Positions 47,584 through 61,000 of a stretch of DNA of 64,000 nucleotides are shown piece after piece. Each line of letters starts with the position of its first letter. The stretch's first letter is position 1. A program made the translations under genes and the position numbers. Origin of the DNA: Euonymus europaeus (lineage: Eukaryota > Streptophyta > Magnoliopsida > Celastrales > Celastraceae); assembly GCA_963580455.1 (NCBI GenBank), contig OY756963.1:13535555-13599554 (forward strand), in the 5' to 3' direction. The notes beneath the pieces are model-generated. The model was not told the origin of the DNA. It was given only the letters and a program-made list of their open reading frames with translations, and searched no databases.

Positions 47584-50301
47584 ACCGAGCAACTTTGACT
47601 GTCTGAAGTTGCTCAACTCTCTCAATGGAGGAGCTTTTAACGGTTTTGTCCATTTGTCATAGAAAGTTAGTGATTTGACATCGAAATAATCTTGGAAGCT
47701 TATACTCGTAAAATTTAACTTAGTAGAACAATAAAAGGTGTACACCGAGCAACTTTGATGGTTCGAAGTTCCTCAACTCTTTATATGGAGCAGCTTTAAA
47801 CGGTTATGTCATTTTCTCATAGAAAGTTAATGATTTGGCAACGAAATAATCTTGGAAGCTTACACTCGAAAAATTTTACTTAGTAGAACAGTAAAAAGTG
47901 TACACCGAGAAACTTAGATGGTCCGAAGTTGCTCAACTCTCTCCATGGAGGAGCTTTTAATGATTTTGTCCATTTGTCATAGAAAGTTAATTATTTGACA
48001 TCGAAATAATCATGGAAGCTTATACTCGTAAAATTTGACTTAGTAGAACAATAAAAAGTGTACACTGAGCAACTTTGATGTTCAGAAGTTGCTCAACTCT
48101 CTCTATGGAGGAGCTTCTAACGGTTTTGCCCATTTATCATAAAAAGTTAATGATTTGACATCTAAATAATCTAGGAAGCTTATACTCATAAAATTTGACA
48201 TAGAAGAACTATAAAAAGTGTACACCGAGCAACTTTGATGGTCCGGAGTTGCTCAACTCTCTCCATGGAGGAGCTTTTAACGGTTTTGTCCATTTGTCAT
48301 AGAAAGTTAATGATTTGACGTCAAAATAATCTTGGAAGCTTATACTCGTAAAATTTGACTTAGTAGAACAATAAAAAGTGTACACCGAGCAACTTTGATG
48401 GTCCGAAGTGGCTCAACTCTCTATATGGAGGATCTTTTAACGGTTTTGTCCATTTCTCAATAAAAGTTAATGATTTGGCATCGAAATAATATTCGAACCT
48501 TATACTCGTAAAATTTGACTTGGTAGAATAATATCTAGTGTACACCGAGCAACATTGGTGGTCCCAAGTTGCTCAACTCTCTCCATGGAAGAGCTTTTAA
48601 AGGTTTTGTCCATTGGTCATAGAAAGTTAATGTTTTGGCATAGAAATAATCTTCGAAGCTTATACCCGTAAAATTTGACTTAGTAAAACAATAAAAAGTG
48701 TACACCGAGCAACTTCGATGGTCCGAAGTTGCTCAACTCTCTCCATAGAAGAGCTTTTAAACGTTTTGTCCATTTGTCCTCGAAACTTGGGATTTTGGCA
48801 TCGAAATAATCTAGGAAGCATATACTCGTAAAATTTGACATAGAAGAGCTATAAAAAGTGTACACCGAGCAACTTTGATGGTCCGGAGTTGCTCAACTCT
48901 CTCCATGGAGGAGCTTTTAACGGTTTTGTCCATTCGTCATAAAAAGTTAATGATTTGACATCGAAATAATCTTGGAAGCTTATACTCGTAAAATTTGACT
49001 TAGTAGAACAATAAAAAGTGTGCACCGAGCAACTTAGATGGTCGGAAGTTGCTCAACTCTCTCCATGGAGAAACATTTAACGATTTTGTCCGTTTGTCAT
49101 AGAAAGTTGATGATTTGGCATCGAAATAATCTTTGAAGCTTATAATCATAAAATTTGACTTAGTAGAACAGTAAAAGGTGTACACCGAGCAACTTAGATG
49201 GTCCGAAGTTGCTCAACTCTCTCCATGGAGGAGCTTTTAACGATTTTGTCCATTTGTCATAGAAAGTTAATGATTTGGCATCGAAATAATCTTGGAACTT
49301 ATACTCGTAAAATTTGACTTAGTAGAACCATAAAAAGTGTACACCGAGCAACTTTGACTGTCTGAAGTTGCTCAACTCTCTCAATGGAGGAGCTTTTAAC
49401 GGTTTTGTCCATTTGTCATAGAAAGTTAGTGATTTGACATCAAAATAATCTTGGAAGCTTATACTCGTAAAATTTAACTTAGTAGAACAATAAAAGGTGT
49501 ACACCGAGCAGCTTTGATGGTTCGAAGTTGCTCAACTCTTTATATGGAGCAGCTTTAAACGGTTATGTCCTTTTCTCATAGAAAGTTAATGATTTGGCAA
49601 CGAAATAATCTTGGAAGCTTACACTCGAAAAATTTTACTTAGTAGAACAGTAAAAAGTGTACACCGAGAAACTTAGATGGTCCGAAGTTGCTCAACTCTC
49701 TCCATGGAGGAGCTTTTAACGATTTTGTCCATTTGTCATAGAAAGTTAATTATTTGACATCGAAATAATCATGGAAGCTTATACTCGTAAAATTTGACTT
49801 AGTAGAACAATAAAAAGTGTACACTGAGCAACTTTGATGTTCAGAAGTTGCTCAACTCTCTCTATGGAGGAGCTTCTAACGGTTTTGCCCATTTGTCATA
49901 AAAAGTTAATGATTTGACATCTAAATAATCTAGGAAGCTTATACTCATAAAATTTGACATAGAAGAACTATAAAAAGTGTACACCGAGCAACTTTGATGG
50001 TCCGGAGTTGCTCAACTCTCTCCATGGAGGTGCTTTTAACGGTTTTGTCCATTTGTCATAGAAAGTTAATGATTTGACATCAAAATAATCTTGGAAGCTT
50101 ATACTCGTAAAATTTGACTTAGTAGAACAATAAAAAGTGTACACCGAGCAACTTTGATGGTCCGAAGTTGCTCAACTCTCTCCATGGAGGAGCTTTTAAC
50201 TATTTTGTCCATTTGTCATAAAAAGTTAATGATTTGGTATCGAAATAATCTTGGAAATTATACGCGTAAAATTTGACTTAGTAGAACAATAAAAAGTGTA
50301 C
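47584..50301 (+). repeat. HOR-B copy 8, 17 monomers (2,718 bp), alpha type
   Basis: This copy has the same m12/m16 fusion as copy 5, at about 49,320-49,440, and the same alpha markers. The length 2,718 is exactly 3,357 minus the four missing monomers (639 bp). Private variants include GAAGTGGCTCAAC in m6 near 48,405. Confidence 0.92.
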
Positions 50302-52059
50302 ACCGAGCAACTTTGACTGTCTGAAGTTGCTCAACTCTCTCAATGGAGGAGCTTTTAACGGTTTTGTCCATTTGTCATAGAAAGTTAGTGATTTGACATC
50401 GAAATAATCTTGGAAGCTTATACTCGTAAAATTTAACTTAGTAGAACAATAAAAGGTGTACACCGAGCAACTTTGATGGTTCGAAGTTGCTCAACTCTTT
50501 ATATGGAGCAGCTTTAAACGGTTATGTCCTTTTCTCATAGAAAGTTAATGATTTGGCAACGAAATAATCTTGGAAGCTTACACTCGAAAAATTTTACTTA
50601 GTAGAACAGTAAAAAGTGTACACCGAGAAACTTAGATGGTCCGAAGTTGCTCAACTCTCTCCATGGAGGAGCTTTTAACGATTTTGTCCATTTGTCATAG
50701 AAAGTTAATTATTTGACATCGAAATAATCATGGAAGCTTATACTCGTAAAATTTGACTTAGTAGAACAATAAAAAGTGTACACTGAGCAACTTTGATGTT
50801 CAGAAGTTGCTCAACTCTCACTATGGAGGAGCTTCTAACGGTTTTGCCCATTTATCATAAAAAGTTTATGATTTGACATCTAAATAATCTAGGAAGCTTA
50901 TACTCATAAAATTTGACATAGAAGAACTATAAAAAGTGTACACCGAGCAACTTTGATGGTCCGGAGTTGCTCAACTCTCTCCATGGAGGAGCTTTTAACG
51001 GTTTTGTCCATTTGTCATAGAAAGTTAATGATTTGACGTCAAAATAATCTTGGAAGCTTATACTCGTAAAATTTGACTTAGTAGAACAATAAAAAGTGTA
51101 CACCGAGCAACTTTGATGGTCCGAAGTTGCTCAACTCTCTATATGGAGGATCTTTTAACGGTTTTGTCCATTTCTCAATAAAAGTTAATGATTTGGCATC
51201 GAAATAATATTCGAACCTTATACTCGTAAAATTTGACTTGGTAGAATAATATCTAGTGTACACCGAGCAATATTGGTGGTCCCAAGTTGCTCAACTCTCT
51301 CCATGGAAGAGCTTTTAAAGGTTTTGTCCATTGGTCATAGAAAGTTAATGTTTTGGCATAGAAATAATCTTCGAAGCTTATACCCGTAAAATTTGACTTA
51401 GTAAAACAATAAAAAGTGTACACCGAGCAACTTCGATGGTCCGAAGTTGCTCAACTCTCTCCATAGAAGAGCTTTTAAACGTTTTGTCCATTTGTCCTCG
51501 AAACTTGGGATTTTGGCATCGAAATAATCTAGGAAGCATATACTCGTAAAATTTGACATAGAAGAGCTATAAAAAGTGTACACCGAGCAACTTTGATGGT
51601 CCGGAGTTGCTCAACTCTCTCCATGGAGGAGCTTTTAACGGTTTTGTCCATTCGTCATAAAAAGTTAATGATTTGACATCGAAATAATCTTGGAAGCTTA
51701 TACTCGTAAAATTTGACTTAGTAGAACAATAAAAAGTGTGCACCGAGCAACTTAGATGGTCGGAAGTTGCTCAACTCTCTCCATGGAGAAACTTTTAACG
51801 ATTTTGTCCGTTTGTCATAGAAAGTTGATGATTTGGCATCGAAATAATCTTTGAAGCTTATAATCATAAAATTTGACTTAGTAGAACAGTAAAAGGTGTA
51901 CACCGAGCAACTTAGATGGTCCGAAGTTGCTCAACTCTCTCCATGGAGGAGCTTTTAACGATTTTGTCCATTTGTCATAGAAAGTTAATGATTTGGCATC
52001 GAAATAATCTTGGAACTTATACTCGTAAAATTTGACTTAGTAAACCATAAAAAGTGTAC
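50302..52059 (+). repeat. HOR-B copy 9 (partial, m1-m11), beta type; right edge of HOR-B
   Basis: Monomers m1 to m11 are intact, with beta-type GTTGCTC in m2 and TTTTAACGA in m3. After m11 the array switches to units seen elsewhere at 11,205-11,600 and 21,780-22,150, recognised by CTTAGTAAACCATAAAA, CAAAGAAAGTTAACG and TATGAAGGAGC. This marks the right boundary of the homogenised domain. Confidence 0.85.
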
Positions 52060-55000
52060 ACCGAGCAACTTTGACTGTCGGAAGTTGCTCAACTCTCTCA
52101 ATGGAGGAGCTTTTAACGGTTTTGTCCATTTGTCAAAGAAAGTTAACGATTTGACATCAAAATAATCTTGGAAGCTTATACTCGTAAAATTTGACTTAGT
52201 AGAACAATAAAAAGTGTACACCGAGCAACTTTGATGGTCCGAAGTTGCTCAACTCTCTATATGAAGGAGCTTTTAACAATTATGTCCATTTGTCCTAGAA
52301 ACTTGGGATTTTGGCATCGAAATAATCTAGGGCTTATACTCATAAAATTTGACATAGAAGAACTATAAAAAGTGTAAACCGAGCAACTTTGATTGTCCGG
52401 AGTTGCTCAACTCTCTCCATGGAGGAGCTTTTAACGGTTTTGTCCATTTGTCATAGAAAGTTAATGATTTGACATCGAAATAATCATGGAAGCTTATACT
52501 AGTAAAATTTGATTAAGTAGAACAATAAAAAGTGTGCACCGAGCAACATAGATGGTCCGAAGTTGCTCAACTCTCTCCATGGAGAAACTTTTAACGATTT
52601 TGTCCGTTTGTCATAGAAAGTTATTGATTTGGCATCGAAATAATCTTGGAAGCTTATAATCATAAAATTTGACTTAGTAGAACAGTAAAAACTGTACACC
52701 GAGCAACTTAGATGGCCCGAAGTTGCTCAACTCTCTCCATGGAGGAGCTTTTAACGATTTTGTCCATTTGTCATAGAAAGTTAATGATCTAGCATCGAAA
52801 TAATCTTGGAACTTATACTCGTAAAATTTGACTTAGTAGAACAATAAAAAGTGTACACCGAGCAACTTTGACTGTCTGAAGTTGCTCAACTAACTCAATG
52901 GAGGAGCTTTTAACGGTTTTGTCCATTTGTCATAGAAATTTAATGATTTGACATCAAAATAATCTTGGAAGCTTATACTCGTAAAATTTGACTTAGTAGA
53001 ACAATAAAAAGTGTACACCGAGCAACTTTAATGGTACGAAGTTGCTCAACTCTCTCCTTCAGGAGCTTTTAAAGATTTTGTCTGTTTGTCATAGAAAGTT
53101 AATGATTTGGCATCGAAATAATCTTGGAAGCTTATAATCGTAAAATTTGACTTAGTAGAACAGTAAAAAGTGTACACCAAGCAACTTAGATGGCCCGAAG
53201 TTGCTCAACTCTCTCCATGGAGGAGCTTTTAACGATTTTGTCCATTTGTCATAGAAGGTTAATGATTTGGCATCGAAATAATCTTGGAACTTATACTCGT
53301 AAAATTTGACTTAGTAGAACAATAAAAATTGTACAACGAGCAACTTTGACTGTCTGAAGTTGCTCAACTCTCTCAATGGAAGAGCTTTTAACGGTTTTGT
53401 CCATTTGTCATAGAAAGTTAATGATTTGACATCAAAATAATCTTGGAACTTATACTCGTAAAATTTGACTTAGTAGAACAATAAAAAGTGTACACCGAGC
53501 AACTTTGATGGTCCGAATTTGCTCAACTCTCTCAATGGAGGAGCTTTTAACGGTTTTATCCATTTGTCATAGAATGTTAATGATTTGACATCAAAATAAT
53601 CTTGGAAGCTTATACTCGTAAAATTTGACTTAGTAGAACAATAAAAAGTGTACACCAAGCAACATTGATGGTCCGAAGTTGCTCAACTCTCTATATGGAG
53701 CAGCTTTTAACGGTCTTTTCTATTTCTCATAGAAAGTTAATGATTTGGCATCAAAATAATCTTGGAAGCTTATAATCGTAAAATTTGACTTAGTAGAACA
53801 GTAAAAAGTGTACACCGAGCAACTTCGATGGCCCGAAGTTGCTCAACTCTCTCCATGGAGGTGCTTTTAACGATTTTGTCCATTTGTCATAAAAAGTTAA
53901 TGATCTGGCATCGAAATAATCTTGGAACTTACACTTGTAAAATTTGACTTAGTAGAACAATAAAAAGTGTACACCGAGCAACTTTGACTGTCTGAAGTTG
54001 CTCAACTCTCTCAATGGAGGAGCTTTTAACGGTTTTGTCCATTTGTCATAGAAAGTTAATGATTTGACATCAAAATAATCTTGGAAGCTTATACTCGTAA
54101 AATTTGACTTAGTAGAACAATAAAAAGTGTACACCGAGCAACTTTAATGGTACGAAGTTGCTCAACTCTCTCCTTCAGGAGCTTTTAATGATTTTGTCCG
54201 TTTGTCATAGAAAGTTAATGATTTGGCATCGAAATAATCTTGGAAGCTTATAATCGTAAAATTTGACTTAGTAGAACAGTAAAAAGTGTACACCGAGCAA
54301 CTTAGATGGCCCGAAGTTGCTCAACTCTCTCCATGGAGGAGCTTTTAACGATTTTGTCCATTTGTCATAGAAAGTTAATGATTTGGCATCAAAATAATCT
54401 TGGAACTTATACTCGTAAAATTTGACTTAGTAGAACAATAAAAATTATACACCGAGCAACTTTGACTGTCTGAAGTTGCTCAACTCTCTCAATGGAGAAT
54501 CTTTTAACGGTTTTGTCCATTTGTCATAGAAAGTTAATGATTTGACATCAAAATAATCTTGGAACTTATACTCGTAAAATTTGACTTAGTAGAACAATAA
54601 AAAGTGTACACCGAGCAACTTTGATGGTCCGAAGTTGCTCAACTCTCTCAATGGAGGAGCTTTTAACGGTTTTATCCATTTGTCATAGAAAGTTAATGAT
54701 TTGACATCAAAATAATCTTGGAAGCTTATACTCGTAAAATTTGACTTAGTAGAACAATAAAAAGTGTACACCGAGCAACATTGATGGTCCGAAGTTGCTC
54801 AACTCTCTATATGGAGCGGCTTTTAACGGTTTTTTCCATTTCTCATAGAAAGTTAATGATTTGGCATCAAAATAATCTTGGAAGCTTATAATCGTAAAAT
54901 TTGACTTAGTAGAACAGTAAAAAGTGTACACCGAGCAACTTAAATGGTCCGAAGTTGCTCAACTCTTTATATGGAGCAGCTTTAAACGGTTATGTCCTTT

Positions 55001-58000
55001 TCTCATAGAAAGTTAATGATTTGGCAACGAAATAATCTTGGAAGCATACACTCGTAAAATTTGACTTAGTAGAACAGTAAAAAGTGTACACCGAGCTACT
55101 TAGATGGTCCGAAGTTGCTCAACTTTCTCCATGGAGGAGCTTTCTAACGGTTTTGTCCATACGTCGTAGAAAGTTAATGATTTGACATCGAAATAATCTT
55201 GGAAGTTTATACTCGTAAAATTTGACATAGAAGAACCATAAAAAGTGTAAATCGAGCAACTTTGATGGTCCGGAGTTGCTCAACTCTCTCCATGGAGGAG
55301 CTTTTTAACGGTTTTGTCCATTCGTCATAGAAAGTTAATGATTTGACATCGAAATAATCTTGGAAGCTTATACTCGTAAAATTTGACTTAGTAGAACAAT
55401 AAAAAGTGTACACCGAGCAACTTTGATGGTCCGAACTTGCTCAACTCTCTATATGGAGGAGCTTTTAACGATTTTGTCCATTTCTCACTAAAAGTTAATG
55501 ATTTGGCGTCGAAATAATATTCGAAATTATACTCGTAAAATTTGACATGGTAGAACAATAAAAAGTGTACACCGAGCAACATTGGTGGTCCCAAGTTGCT
55601 CAACTCTCTCAATGGAAGAGCTTTTAAAGGTTTTGTCCATTGGTCATAGAAAGTTAATGTTTTGGCATCGAAATAATCTTCGAAGCTTATACCCGTAAAA
55701 TTTGACTTAGTAAAACAATAAAAAGTGTACACCGAGCAACTTCGATGGTCCGAAGTTGCTCAACTCTCTCAATAGAAGATCTTTTAAACGTTTTGTCCAT
55801 TTGTCCTCGAAACTTGGGATTTTGGCATCGAAATAATCTAGAATGCTTATACTCGTAAAATTTGACATAGAAGAGCTATAAAAAGTGTACAACGAGCAAC
55901 TTTGAATGTCCGGAATTGCTCAACTCTCTCCATTGAAGAGATTTTAACGGTTTTGTCCATTTCTCATAGAAAGTTAATGATTTGGCATCAAAATAATCTT
56001 GGAAGCTTATAATCGTAAAATTTGACTTAGTAGAACAATAAAAAGTGTACACCGAGCAACTTTGACTGTCTGAAGTTGCTCAACTCTCTCAATTGAGGAG
56101 CTTCTAACGGTTTTGTCCATTTGTCATAGAAAGTTAATGATTTGACATCAAAATAATCTTGGAAGCTTATACTCGTAAAATTTGACTTAGTAGAACAGTA
56201 AAAAGTGTACACCGAGCAACTTTGATGGTACGAAGTTGCTCAACTCTCTCCTTAAGGAGCTTTTAATGATTTTGTCCATTTGTCATAGAAAGTTAATGAT
56301 TTGGCATCGAAATAATCTTGGAAGCTTATAATCGTAAAATTTGACTTAGTAGAACAGTAAAAAGTTTACACCGAGCAACTTAGATGGCCCGAAGTTGCTC
56401 AACTCTCTCCATGGAGGAGCTTTTAACGATTTTGTCCATTTGTCATAGAAAGTTAATGATTTGGCATTGAAATAATCTTGAAACTTATACTCGTAAAATT
56501 TGACGTAGTAGAACAATAAAAATTGTACACCGAGCAACTTTGACTGTCTGAAGTTGCTCAACTATCTCAATGGAGGAGCTTTTAACGGTTTTGTGCATTT
56601 GTCATAGAAAGTTAATGATTTGACATCAAAATAATCTTGGAAGCTTATACTCGTAAAATTGGACTTAGTAGAATAATTAAAAGTGTACACCGAGCAACTT
56701 TGATGGTCCGAAGTTGCTCAACTCTCTATATGAAGCAGCTTTTAACGGTTTTGTCCATTTCTCATAGAAAGTTAATGATTTGGCATCAAAATAATCTTGG
56801 AGGCTTATAATCGTAAAATTTGACTTAGTAGAACAGTAAAAAGTGTACACCGAGCAACTTAGATGGTCCGAAGTTGCTCAACTCTTTATATGGAGCAGCT
56901 TTAAACGGTTATGTCCTTTTCTCATAGAAAGTTAATGATTTGGCAACGAAATAATCTTGGAAGCTTACACTCGTAAAATTTGACTTAGTAGAACAGTAAA
57001 AAGTGTACACCGAGCAACTTAGATGGTCCGAAGTTGCTCAACTCTCTCCATGGAGGAGCTTTCTAACGGTTTTGTCCATTCGTCATAGAAAGTTAATGAT
57101 TTGACATCGAAATAATCTTGGAAGCTTATACTCGTAAAATTTGACATAGAAGAACTATAAAAAGTGTAAATCGAGCTACTTTGATGGTCCAGAGTTGCTC
57201 AACTCTCTCCATGGAGAAGCTTTCTAACGGTTTTGTCCATTCGTCATAGAAAGTTAATGATTTGACATCGAAATAATCTTGGAAGCTTATACTCGTAAAA
57301 TTTGACTTAGTAGAACAATAAAAAGTGTACACCGAGCAACTTTGATGGTCCGAAGTTGCTCAACTCTCTATATGGAGCAGGTTTTAACGGTTTTGTCCAT
57401 TTCTCATAGAAAGTTAATGATTTGGCATCAAAATAATATAGGAAGCTTATAATCGTAAAATTTGACTTAGTAGAACAGTAAAAAGTGTACACCGAGCAAC
57501 TTAGATGGTCCGAAGTTGCTCAACTCTTTATATGGAGCAGCTTTAAACGGTTACGTCCTTTTCTCATAGAAAGTTATTGATTTGGCAACGAAATAATCTT
57601 GGAAGCTTACACTCGTAAAATTTGACTTAGTAGAACAGTAAAAAGTGTACACCGAGCAACTTAGATGGTCCAAAGTTGCTCAACTCTCTATATGGAGGAG
57701 GTTTTAACGGTTTTGTCCATTTCTCAATAAAAGTTAACGATTTGGCATCGAAATAATCTTCGAAACTTATACTCGTAAAATTTGACTAGGTAGAACAATA
57801 AAAAGTGTACACCGAGCAACATTCGTGGTCCCAAGTTGCTCAACTCTCTCCATGGAAGAGCTTTTAAAGGTTTTGTCCATTGGTCATAGAAAGTTAATGT
57901 TTTGGCATCGAAATAATCTTCGAAGCTTATACCCGTAAAATTTGACTTAATAAAACAATAAAAAGTGTACACCGAACAACTTCGATGGTCCGAAGTTGCT

Positions 58001-61000
58001 CAACTCTCTCCATAGAAGAGCTTTTAAACGTTTTGTCCATTTGTCCTCGAAACTTGGGATTTTGGCATCGAAATAATCTAGGAAGCTTATATTCATAAAA
58101 TTTGACATAGAAGAGCTATAAAAAGTATACACCAAGCAACTTTGATGGTCCGGAGTTGCTCAACTCTCTCCATGGAGGAGCTTTTAACGGTTTTGTCCAT
58201 TCGTCATAAAAAGTTAATGATTTGACGTCAAAATAATCTTGGAAGCATATACTCGTAAAATTTGACTAAGTAGAACAATAAAAAGTGTGCACCGAGCAAC
58301 TTAGATGGTCCGAAGTTGCTCAACTCCTTCCACGGAGAAACTTTTAACGATTTTGTCCGTTTGTCATAGAAAGTTGATGATTTGGCATCGAAATAATCTT
58401 GGAAGCTTATAATCGTAAAATTTGAATTAGTAGAACAGTAAAAAGTGTACACCGAGCAACTTAGATGGTCCGAAGTTGCTCAACTCTCTCCATGGAGGAG
58501 CTTTTAACGATTTTGTCCATTTGTCATAGAAAGTTAATGATTTGGCATCGAAAAAATCTTTGAACTTATACTCGTAAAATTTGACTTAGTAGAACAATAA
58601 AAAGTGTACACCGAGCAACTTTGACTGTCTGAAGTTGCTCAACTCTCTCAATGGAGGAGCTTTTAACGGTTTTGTCCATTTGTCATAGAAAGTTAATGAT
58701 TTGACATCAAAATAATCTTGGAAGCTTATACTCGTAAAATTTGACTTAGTAGAACAATAAAAATTGTACACCGAGCAACTTTGATGGTCCGAAGTTGCTC
58801 AACTCTCTATATGAAGGAGCTTTTAACAATTTTGTCCATTTTTCCTAGAAACTTGGGATTTTAGCATCGAAATAATCTAGGGCTTATACTCATAAAATTT
58901 GACATAGAAGAATTATAAAAAGTGTAAACCGAGCAACTTTGATTGTCCGTAGTTTCTCAACTCTCTCCATGGAGGAGCTTTTAACGGTTTTGTCCATTTG
59001 TCATAGAAAGTTAATGATTTGACATCGAAATAATCATGGAAGCTTATACTCGTAAAATTTGATTAAGTAGAACAATAAAAAGTGTGCACCGAGCAACTTA
59101 GATGGTCCGAAGTTGCTCAACTCTCTCCATGGAGAAACTTTTAACGATTTTGTCCGTTTGTCATAAACAGTTAATGATTTGGCATCGAAATAATCTTGGA
59201 AGCTTATAATCTTAAAATTTGACTTAGTAGAATAGTAAAAAGTGTACACCGAGCAACTTAGATGGCCCGAAGTTTCTCAACTCTCTCCATGGAGGAACTT
59301 TTAACGATTTTGTCCATTTGTCATAGAAAGTTAATGACTTGGCATCGAAATAATCGTGGAACTTATACTCGTAAAATTTGACTTAGTAGAACAATAAAAA
59401 GTGTACACCGAGCAACTTTGACTGTCTGAAGTTGCTCAACTCTCTCAATGGAGGAGCTTTTAATGGTTTTGTCCATTTGTCATAGAAAGTTAATGATTTG
59501 ACATCGAAATAATCATGGAAGCTTATTCTCGTAAAATTTGACTTAGTAGAACAGTAAAAAGTGTACACCGAGCAACTTTGATGGTTCGAAGTTGCTCAAC
59601 TCTTTATATGGAGCAGCTTTAAACGGTTATGTCCTTTTCTCATAGAAAGTTAATGATTTGGCAACGAAATAATCTTGGAAGCTTACACTCGTAAAATTTT
59701 ACTTAGTAGAACAGTAAAAAGTGTACACCGAGCAACTTAGATGGTCCGAAGTTGCTCAACTCTCTATATGGAGGAGCTTTTAACGATTTTTTCCATTTGT
59801 CATAGAAAGTTAATGATTTGGCATCGAAATAATCTTCGAAACTTATACTCCTAAAATTTGACTTGGTAGAACAATAAAAGGTGTACACCGAGCATCATTG
59901 GGGGTCCCAAGTTGCTCAACTCTCTCCATGGAAGAGCTTTTAAAGGTTTTGTCCATTTGTCATAGAAAGTTAATGTTTTGGCATCGAAATAATCTTCGAA
60001 GCTTATACCCGTAAAATTTGACTTAGTAAAATAGTAAAAAGTGTACACCGAGCAACTTTGATGGTACGAATTTGCTCAACTCTCCCCTTCAGAAGCTTTT
60101 AACGATTTTGTCCGTTTGTCATAGAAAGTTAATGATTTGGCATCGAAATACTCTTGGAAGGTTATAATCGTAAAATTTGACTTAGTAGAACAGTAAAAAG
60201 TGTACACCGAGCAACTTAAATGGCCCGAAGTTGCTCAACTCTCTATATGGAGGAGCTTTTAACGATTTTGTCCATTTTTCATAGAAAGTTAATGATTTGG
60301 CATCGAAAAAATCTTGGAAGTTATACTCGTTAAATTTGACTTAGTAGAACAATAAAAAGTGTACACCGAGCAACTTTGACTGTCTGAAGTTGCTCAACTC
60401 TCTCAATGTAGGAGCTTTTAACGGTTTTGTCCATTTGTCATAGAAAGTTAATGATTTGACATCAAAATAATCTTGGAAGCTTATACTCGTAAAATTTGAC
60501 TTAGTAGAACAATAAAAAATGTACACCGAGCAACTTTGATGGTCCGAAGTTGCTCAACTCTCTATATGAAGGAGCTTTTAAAAATTTTGTCCATTTGTCC
60601 TAGAAATTTGGGATTTTGGCATCGAAATTATCTAGGGCTTATACTCATAACAGTTGACGTAGAAGAACTATAAAAAGTGTAAACCGAGCAACTTTGATTG
60701 TCCGGAATTGCTCAACTCTCTCCATGGAGGAGCTTTTAACGGTTTTGTCCATTTGTCATAGAAAGTTAATGATTTGACATCGAAATAGTCATGGAAGCTT
60801 ATACGCGTAAAATTTGATTCAGTAGAACAATAAAAAGTATGCAGGGAGCAACTTAGATGGTCCGAAGTTGCTCAACTCTCTCCATGGAGAAACTTTTAAC
60901 GATTTTGTCCGTTTGTCATAGAAAGTTAATGATTTGACATCGAAATAATCATGGAAGCTTATACTCGTAAAATTTGATTAAGTAGAACAATAAAAAGTGT

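Noticed and set aside
11573..52059. Perfect repeats as an assembly artefact
   Set aside because: This cannot be excluded from sequence alone. However, copies differ by private variants and by distinct fusions with consistent linkage, which argues that they are real. Long-read coverage would settle it.
55388..55732. Minus-strand open reading frames of 61-114 codons, repeated throughout (this is the longest)
   Set aside because: They are one satellite frame that lacks stops for a little more than a monomer. The monomer length (159-160 bp) is not a multiple of three and single-base indels are tolerated throughout. Overlapping copies run in different frames, and there is no sign of codon selection or of a longer protein.
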